From Candidatus Accumulibacter similis (GTDB taxonomy: Bacteria; Pseudomonadota; Gammaproteobacteria; Burkholderiales; Rhodocyclaceae): 64,000 bases of DNA. A program made the translations under genes and the position numbers. Every line of letters starts with the position of its first letter. Position 1 is the stretch's first letter. The DNA lies in the NCBI GenBank assembly GCA_013347225.1, contig CP054595.1, forward strand, positions 248,001 to 312,000, in the 5' to 3' direction. The notes under the pieces were generated by a model that was not told the DNA's origin, searched no databases, and saw only the letters and a program-made list of their open reading frames with translations. Positions 58,715-64,000 of the stretch are shown here, piece by piece.

Positions 58715-59827
58715 ATGCCATACCCTGAGAAGACCGCCAAACCCGGCCGCCGCAGCTCGGCTGCCGGCGGGCCGGCGCGCGCGACCGTGGCGATCGCCTT
58801 CGTGCAGGGCATGCTCGCCGGTCTCGTGTCCGCCGGCCGCGATACGGCGCCGCTGCTTGAGCAGGCCCATATCCCGAGCCAGATGCTGGACGATCCGGAA
58901 GCGCGCGTGCCCATCGAACGGTACGCCGAGCTGTACAACCTGATCAACCGCGAACTCGATGATGAGGGCTTCGGTCTGTTCTCGCAACCGATCCGGACCG
59001 GCACTTTCGAGTTCCTCTGCCGCAGCGTCATCACCGCACCGACACTGGCGGCGGCGATCGACCGCAGTGCCCGTTTCCTGCGGCTGGTCCTGCCCGATCT
59101 GGCGGTTCGCCTCGACTGCCGCGACGACCACCAGGCGTGCCTGCGCATCGGCGAAAACCGGCCGCTGGCCATCGGCCGGGTGTTCGCCTTCGAGTGGCTG
59201 CTGCGTCTGCTGCACGGTCTGTTCTCGTGGCTCGTCGGCCGCAGCATCGTCTTCGATGCCGTCGCCTTCCCCTATCCGCGGCCGCAGCACGCAGCCGACT
59301 ACGCGCTGATCTATACCGCACAGTCGAGCTTCGACGCCACTGAACTCGCCGCCGGCTTTGCCGCCAACCTGCTCGACCTGCCGATCCGCCGCGACGAAGC
59401 CGCGCTGCTCGCTTTTCTCGACGGTGCGCCGGGCAAGTTGACGACACTCTACCGCCGAGACCGGGAGATGCTCCTGCGCGTCCGCAATGCGCTGCGCGAC
59501 GCGCTGCCACAGTCCGCGTCGCTGGCCACGGTCGCTCGTTCGCTGCACCTGTCGCCGCGGACGCTGCACCGCCGCCTGCTGGAAGAGGGATCGAGCTTCC
59601 AGGCAATCAAGGATGCCCTGCGCCGCGACCTGGCGATCGATCGCCTGGCGAAGAGCCGCCAGGGCCTGGCGCAGCTTGCCGCCGAACTCGGCTTTGCCGA
59701 CACGGCGGCATTCTATCGCGCCTTCCTGCGCTGGACCGGCGTCGCGCCGGCGCATTACCGCCGGCGACTACTGGCCGCTGGCGACGCTGCTGATCAACGG
59801 CGCGCCGCAGCGGCAGCAGCGCAATGA
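58715..59827 (+). CDS. AraC-family transcriptional regulator
   Basis: A 370-residue regulator. Residues about 40-230 match the arabinose-binding-like sensor domain of the OruR/ArgR-type AraC group (PF12625); residues about 265-355 hold two helix-turn-helix motifs (SLATVARSLHLSPRTLHRRL and GLAQLAAELGFADTAAFYRAF). The ATG at 58715 follows GCGGGAA; an in-frame ATG 39 bases upstream is less likely. It reads away from icmF with a 168-base gap, so it may control icmF and respond to an acyl or amino-acid-derived ligand. That link is inferred from position only. Confidence 0.88.
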   Translation: MPYPEKTAKPGRRSSAAGGPARATVAIAFVQGMLAGLVSAGRDTAPLLEQAHIPSQMLDDPEARVPIERYAELYNLINRELDDEGFGLFSQPIRTGTFEFLCRSVITAPTLAAAIDRSARFLRLVLPDLAVRLDCRDDHQACLRIGENRPLAIGRVFAFEWLLRLLHGLFSWLVGRSIVFDAVAFPYPRPQHAADYALIYTAQSSFDATELAAGFAANLLDLPIRRDEAALLAFLDGAPGKLTTLYRRDREMLLRVRNALRDALPQSASLATVARSLHLSPRTLHRRLLEEGSSFQAIKDALRRDLAIDRLAKSRQGLAQLAAELGFADTAAFYRAFLRWTGVAPAHYRRRLLAAGDAADQRRAAAAAAQ

Positions 59828-59870
59828 CGCCAGCCAGCGGTCGCCGGGCTCGGCCGGCAAGAGGCCGGCG

Positions 59871-61181
59871 CTAACGGTCATTGAGGAAGGCGGTCGCGTT
59901 CTGCAGGTCGGCCTGCGTGCTGCTGCCGTACAGTGCGGTGACGAACTTGCGCCAGACGAGGTCGGGCTCGCCGAGGCGGAAGCCGTAGAATCCCGTCCCG
60001 GATACCCGCGAGGCAGCCACCTGGATGCGTGACACTTCGGCCGGCCCGAGCTGGACCGTCACCTCGCCCCAGACATCGATCGGGACCTCGATCGGCGCAT
60101 GCGCCTGGAATCCGTAGCGTGAGAGCTGGACGATTTCGAGGCTTACCCGGCTCGCATCGCCAACCCCGCAGCGCAGCGACAACTCGGCCGGGCAGCGGAC
60201 GGAGAAACGCCGATGCCGCCGCCGCTCGCCGCCATCGGCTGCCGGGCGCACGATTGGCGGCAGAACGGCACGGTAGGCAGGCAGGTCGTAGATCGCGTGC
60301 AGCAGTTCCTTCTTGCGCTCGCTCAACAGGCTGAAGACCGGCGTTCGCACGTTGAAGAAGTAGTCCAGCAGTTCCGGTGTCAGCACCGGGTCGTTGGTGG
60401 TATAGAAACGCCGTGCTGGAAGCTGGATGTTGGGCAGCCGGATCTCGGTGAAAAAGGCATGCAGGTTGCGCTTCGGTGGCTTCGATCCGTAGTGCTGACG
60501 AAAGATCTCGGGCGCCGTGCCGAGGTCGAGCGTGGCTCCGACCGCCGGGGCGCCATTGACGAAGTCGTAGTTCTCGACGACGTTCTGGCTCAGCCGCTGA
60601 AAGAACAGCAGTGACTCGTACATTTCGATGTGTGCGGGATTGACCGCGATCACCAGATGTCGGGTATCGAAGAAGGTCGTACAGTACTCGTACATGAACT
60701 TCATCAACGGGAACAGGATGCTGCCTCCCGTGTGCCGGAAGCGGCGGGCGATCGCCAGCGCCGATACCTCGGCAATGTTGCCCCTCTTCTCGCGCAGCGC
60801 GTTGAGGTCGAAGATCCGCTGCAGCGGAAAGCCGAGCACGCTTTCCCTGATCAGCGACAGGGTACCCACCACCTCGCCGTCATACTTCGCGCAGAGCGTC
60901 GTCGTCGTCGGCAAGGCATGATAGATGGTCACGCGCATGCCGGACGGCTGCGGCTGCATCAGCCCGCTGCTGACATACGCGTCGTGCAGCAGCCGGAAGC
61001 AGGCCTCGAGTTCCTCACGGGTTTCGGCTATCTTGAGCACCAGCCGGTCGGTGGGCGCCGGGTCACAATCGACGAAGTTGCGATAGACGGCCAGCCGACC
61101 GTCGCGCGGCAGAGCGTTGAACGCGCTGCGCATCGTCCGCCGCAGCAGCCTGGTTGCCGGTAAGTCCATTGGATTGACCAT
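59871..61181 (-). CDS. FeeM-like N-acyltransferase fused to a PilZ domain
   Basis: A 436-residue protein. Residues about 30-260 resemble the GNAT-fold N-acyl amino acid synthases (FeeM type, including those linked to exosortase systems): LKIAETREELEACFRLLHDAYV, VGTLSLIRES and NIAEVSALAIARRFRHTGGSILFPLMKFMYEY. Residues about 325-430 form a PilZ domain with the basic motif RRHRRF and QLSRYGF in place of the usual (D/N)xSxxG. It may make a long-chain acyl amino acid under cyclic-di-GMP control. ATG 61181 follows GGGTGGGAA; ATG 61169 is an alternative. Both the activity and the signal are inferred. Confidence 0.75.
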   Translation of the reverse strand: MVNPMDLPATRLLRRTMRSAFNALPRDGRLAVYRNFVDCDPAPTDRLVLKIAETREELEACFRLLHDAYVSSGLMQPQPSGMRVTIYHALPTTTTLCAKYDGEVVGTLSLIRESVLGFPLQRIFDLNALREKRGNIAEVSALAIARRFRHTGGSILFPLMKFMYEYCTTFFDTRHLVIAVNPAHIEMYESLLFFQRLSQNVVENYDFVNGAPAVGATLDLGTAPEIFRQHYGSKPPKRNLHAFFTEIRLPNIQLPARRFYTTNDPVLTPELLDYFFNVRTPVFSLLSERKKELLHAIYDLPAYRAVLPPIVRPAADGGERRRHRRFSVRCPAELSLRCGVGDASRVSLEIVQLSRYGFQAHAPIEVPIDVWGEVTVQLGPAEVSRIQVAASRVSGTGFYGFRLGEPDLVWRKFVTALYGSSTQADLQNATAFLNDR

Positions 61182-61553
61182 TTCCCACCCTGTCCGCAAG
61201 AAGCAAGACACCTGTCGCCTTGCCATCGCCTGTCGGCGTCGCCGCGGCCGTCAGCTGCGGCACACCGGTGACGGCAGGCAGTCCACATGGCGCGAAGCGC
61301 AAGACGACGATCGCCAGAGCGGACATCGTATTCCCTGGCAGAGCCATCGCAACACAAATGCTGGATTTTTTTGCATTCGACGCGATGCCGACGCTCTGTC
61401 CGGACGGATTCCGGCCGCAGACACGGGCGCCGATCGCCGGATGGCGCGTCTCGCCGCAGCGGTGCACGGCTTTGCCAAGGCAGCTGACCGGCGCTGCGAA
61501 CGGTCAGCCGCGCTGGCCCTCTGGGCGCTGACGCCAGGCACGCCGGCAGCTGT
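61182..61553 (-). other. Intergenic region before the acyltransferase-PilZ gene
   Basis: A 372-base gap with no convincing gene. A possible promoter on the minus strand is TTGCGA (61352-61347), 16 bases, then TACGAT (61330-61325), which would give a long 5' leader of about 140 bases. A run of seven T/A (61365-61371) lies just upstream. I did not recognise a riboswitch. Confidence 0.35.
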
Positions 61554-62471
61554 TCAGTTGCTGGCGGCCCGTCCGCTGCGCCAGTCGGCAAGCGCGTTCA
61601 CGGCCTCGTGCAACGACGACACGAGGACGACGCCGGGCGGCGCCGGCAGGCGCTGCACGCCGCTGCCTCCCAGCCACAGATCGATCGATGCCGGTAACAG
61701 CTGCCGCAACTGGCTGCTGACACCGGCAAGCTGCCGGCCCGGAAAGGCGCCGGAAAAGGACAGTGCCACGATGTCGGCCTGGTGCGCGGTCGCAGCCCGC
61801 TCGATGTCGAAGACCGGAGTCTGCGTCCCGAGCGAGATGCAGCTTGCACCATCGAGCGTCAGCAATACCTCGACCATCAGCAGGCCGAGGACGTGCGGCT
61901 CATCGGGAACGGTGGTCAGCAGGACGCGCGGCCGCCCGCTGCCCGCCGGCAGGCTGCCGATCGCCTGTCGCAGCAGCGACTTGATCTGTTCGGTGTAGAG
62001 GTGCTCCTCGAAAACCTCGAAGTCGCCGTTCATCCAGGCCTCGCCAACCGCGTGATTCATCGGCGCGACGATCTCGATGACGAAGCGCTGCAGACCGAGT
62101 CGCAGCATCGCCTGATTCAGCGTCTGCCGCAGCTCTGCCAAGTCATGCCGCCGGATCAGTTGCATGGTGCGGGCCACGAGACACGCGGCGGGATCGTCGC
62201 TGGCGACGGCGGGCGACCGGCGGGAAGAACAGAGCTCGGCAAGCTCAGCGTCACTCCTGGCGAACAACCGCCCAGGACGGTGTCCCTGATCGATCAGGCG
62301 CTTCATCAACCGCAACCGTTCAACCTGTTCGGCAGCGTACACGCGCTCCCCGTGATCGTCGCGCGCCGGACTCGGAAACCCGTAACGACGCTCCCAGACA
62401 CGCAGTGTGTCCTTGCCGAGACCGGTGTCGCGCTCGACGGCGCTGATGTTCATCACGGGGCGATTTGTCAT
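61554..62471 (-). CDS. MerR-type regulator with cobalamin-binding (CarH/LitR-like) domain
   Basis: A 305-residue regulator. The N-terminal MerR helix-turn-helix (MNISAVERDTGLGKDTLRVW, ERRYGFP) is followed by a helical cap and a B12-binding domain. The cap carries the Wx9EH motif (Trp146, Glu156, His157) and the B12 domain carries ExHxxG (Glu191, His193, Gly196), both hallmarks of CarH-type proteins that bind adenosylcobalamin in the dark, form tetramers and fall apart in light. I chose ATG 62471 (AGGA 5 bases before it); ATG 62540 and 62453 are also in frame. It is likely self-regulated through the repeat pair around its start. Confidence 0.87.
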   Translation of the reverse strand: MTNRPVMNISAVERDTGLGKDTLRVWERRYGFPSPARDDHGERVYAAEQVERLRLMKRLIDQGHRPGRLFARSDAELAELCSSRRSPAVASDDPAACLVARTMQLIRRHDLAELRQTLNQAMLRLGLQRFVIEIVAPMNHAVGEAWMNGDFEVFEEHLYTEQIKSLLRQAIGSLPAGSGRPRVLLTTVPDEPHVLGLLMVEVLLTLDGASCISLGTQTPVFDIERAATAHQADIVALSFSGAFPGRQLAGVSSQLRQLLPASIDLWLGGSGVQRLPAPPGVVLVSSLHEAVNALADWRSGRAASN

Positions 62472-62561
62472 ATTGTCCTGAGCAAACGAAGAAGCGTCCG
62501 AGTTCGGGAGGCGCGGATTGTTCAATCGTAACTCGCTCATGCTCGTTTGTCCAGGACATAT
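62470..62561. promoter_or_regulatory. Inverted pair of near-identical operator-like sites at the MerR/B12 gene start
   Basis: GTTTGTCCAGGACATAT on the plus strand (62545-62561) and GTTTGCTCAGGACAATAT on the minus strand (62487-62470) are the same element in opposite orientation, centres about 75 bases apart (near seven helical turns). The first contains the palindrome TGTCCAGGACA. The second covers the ribosome site of the regulator gene. This is the layout expected for autoregulation. Confidence 0.5.
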
Positions 62562-62748
62562 GTTTGACACATGGGGAGCAATCGGTTGCTGCCGGCGCCT
62601 CCTGCAACGCGCTGCGCTGCAGCCTGCGGTAGCGCGCCTGCCACGCCAGTACGAGGGTCGGCGGCGCTCGTTCGACCAGGCTACGGATCGCCCATGCGCC
62701 ACTGCCCGCCTTGCCGCCGCCAATAACGGCCAGCCTGTCGGGGGTCGA

Positions 62749-62772
62749 CGGCTACGGCTACGGCTACGGCTA
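62749..62772. repeat. Four tandem copies of CGGCTA
   Basis: Four perfect copies of the hexamer CGGCTA, followed by a fifth imperfect copy (CGGCAA). In the minus strand it reads as alternating Ala-Val codons in one frame and as repeated stops in another. Confidence 0.9.
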
Positions 62773-63757
62773 CGGCAAGGGCAACGGCCCAGACTGCAGC
62801 ACGAACAGGGACCCGTGCAACAGGCCGAGCGCCGCGCCAGCCCGGCTGCCTTGCGCGAGGAAGACGTCGAGTGCGCTTTCAATCGACCATCCACGCCGCA
62901 CTCGTACTCGCTGTGAGCGGGCGATGCGGCATCGCTTCGTGCGGGAGGCAGGTCGGCAGCACCAGGCGTGGATTCGGATGGCGCAGCCGTCGCGGCAGCA
63001 AGCGCAGGCCGACCGCCGAGGATTCGGCAGCCAACGTCGACACGGCAGCGGCGTCGCCGACAGGCAGCGCGATGGCCCCTGCCGTGGCCTGCGACACGAG
63101 CGCGGCCAGCAGTTACTGTGCCGTTGGCCGGCCGGGGCTCCCTCGGCGAGGCACCGCGGGCCCCAGTTGATAGACCATCAGGCGGCGATGACCGGCGAAG
63201 GCCACTTCGTCAGCGGGACAGGCGCAGATGCCGTCGCGAGTCAAGCTGCGCACGCCAGTGGAGACCGACGCTGCTGCCTTCCTTCGTCGTCCCGGCCCCG
63301 GGACCAGCAGCAGCCAGTCGTGGATCATCCGCCGCCTTCCACCGCGCGGCGCTCGGCAGCCGACAGGGCGAGCAGCCCATCGACGACCACGGACGACGAA
63401 TGACGTGCGGTCAGCCCGGCAAGATCCCGCTCATCCGTCACGCACCGGCATCCTCGGGGCTCTCACCGAGAAACAGGCGCGCCGCGTGGATGTCTTGCAC
63501 GGCGCGCGCTCGGCAGCTGGTCCGTGGCCGAGACGCAGCTCGCCAGCCGACTGCGCTGCGAACGACGGCGGCCACGGCACGCTTCCCGCCGCCAAGCTGC
63601 CCGCGAAGCGCATCGCCTCGGCCACCGGGCGCAAACGGGACGGGTAGGCCCGCAGTCCTTGAGCCAGCGTAGCGGCAGGCGGCCCCTCTTCTCGACGACG
63701 CGGGATTCGCCGGTGGCAATCGTCAACGCCTCGCGGCCGACGCAAATTTGCCGCCAC
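62773..63757 (-). pseudogene. Decayed gene or cluster of very small genes, unidentified
   Basis: No long intact gene is seen, but successive minus-strand stretches in different frames have GC-rich third positions and protein-like composition. From right to left: a piece in the 63757-63431 frame (YPSRLRPVAEAMRFAGSL), a piece ending at 63438 (QDIHAARLFLGESPEDAGA), a 38-codon frame 63441-63325 (GTG start, VTDERDLAGLTARHSSS), a 71-codon frame 63328-63113 (MIHDWLLLVPGPG), a 72-codon frame 63097-62879, and a piece running to the TAG in the CGGCTA repeat (SALDVFLAQGSRAGAALG). Neighbouring pieces meet as GTGA and ATGA overlaps. They may be one frameshifted gene or several tiny coupled genes. I do not recognise the family. 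Confidence 0.3.
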
Positions 63758-64000
63758 CTGACCTCACCCCGGCCGCGCCGGCCGCGTTGCCTCCACCCCG
63801 AAGGGCCGGGCTGTTGGGGACGGTCACGGCTCTGCGCACGAAGTTCCGGGGGACTTCAGGAATGGCAGGGCGGGCCCGCGCGAGTACCAGCTTCTGCCCT
63901 ATCGCGCGCGGACCAGCACGCCCGGTCCGGCACTCCGGTCGATCCTCTCGCCTCGCCACCCCTGGCACGCGCAAGCGGCAGCGGCTGCCCTGAAGGCAAG
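63758..64000. other. Right end of window, no gene recognised
   Basis: The last 243 bases show only short open frames on both strands without family resemblance, RNA structure or repeats that I can identify. A gene that starts beyond the edge cannot be ruled out. Confidence 0.4.

Noticed and set aside
1..64000. tRNA, rRNA, CRISPR, insertion sequences, integrases or attachment sites
   Set aside because: None was seen: no CCA-ended cloverleaf pattern, no spaced repeats and no transposase motifs.

Overview
The window is about 64 kb of GC-rich chromosome from a Gram-negative bacterium, most likely a betaproteobacterium of the Rhodocyclales / Candidatus Accumulibacter type. That placement is inferred from the genes: a complete proteobacterial mraZ-to-lpxC division and wall cluster, an assimilatory nirBD/nasA locus with a kinase-phosphatase gene, isobutyryl-CoA mutase fused (IcmF), many cyclic-di-GMP (PilZ) proteins, and an extra V-type ATPase. 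No phage, insertion sequence, CRISPR array, rRNA or tRNA was seen. One structured RNA gene, RNase P RNA, is present.

Layout. 1-3655: the end of an RND efflux operon (adaptor, then permease). 3945-11325: a seven-gene V-type ATPase operon in the order E, DUF2764, A, B, D, I, K, the order also found in Chlamydia and Borrelia. 11636-14941: a TRAP transporter, with the two membrane subunits facing their binding protein across a perfect terminator hairpin. 15063-21462: housekeeping genes (pmbA, darP, mogA, a PilZ protein, thyA, folA, dciA). 21467-39004, minus strand: lpxC back to mraZ, a tightly coupled operon of division (ftsL, I, W, Q, A, Z) and peptidoglycan precursor genes (murE, F, mraY, murD, G, C, ddl); murB is missing. 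An MraZ operator and promoter sit just upstream. 39374-42040: rnpB, a DUF3025 gene, a lipoprotein and pyrC.

42156-50939 is the nitrate assimilation locus: nirB-nirD-nitrate transporter-kinase/phosphatase read leftward and nasA reads rightward. Both directions start from near-perfect sigma-54 promoters, and an NtrC-like palindrome lies between them, so the two halves are probably switched on together under nitrogen limitation. 51030-55107 holds an OmpA lipoprotein, an MFS carrier and a chemoreceptor ending in a hemerythrin (oxygen-sensing) domain. 55280-59827 holds icmF and a divergent AraC-type regulator. 59871-62471 holds a FeeM-like acyltransferase fused to PilZ and a MerR-type regulator with a cobalamin-binding, CarH-like light-sensor domain. 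From about 62,560 to the right end there is no clear intact gene, only codon-biased fragments on the minus strand that look like a decayed gene or a run of very small coupled genes.

The most interesting points are the sodium-type V-ATPase with its reduced subunit set, the paired sigma-54 promoters, the kinase-phosphatase fusion in the nitrate operon, the acyltransferase-PilZ fusion, and the B12 photoreceptor-like regulator with its inverted operator pair.
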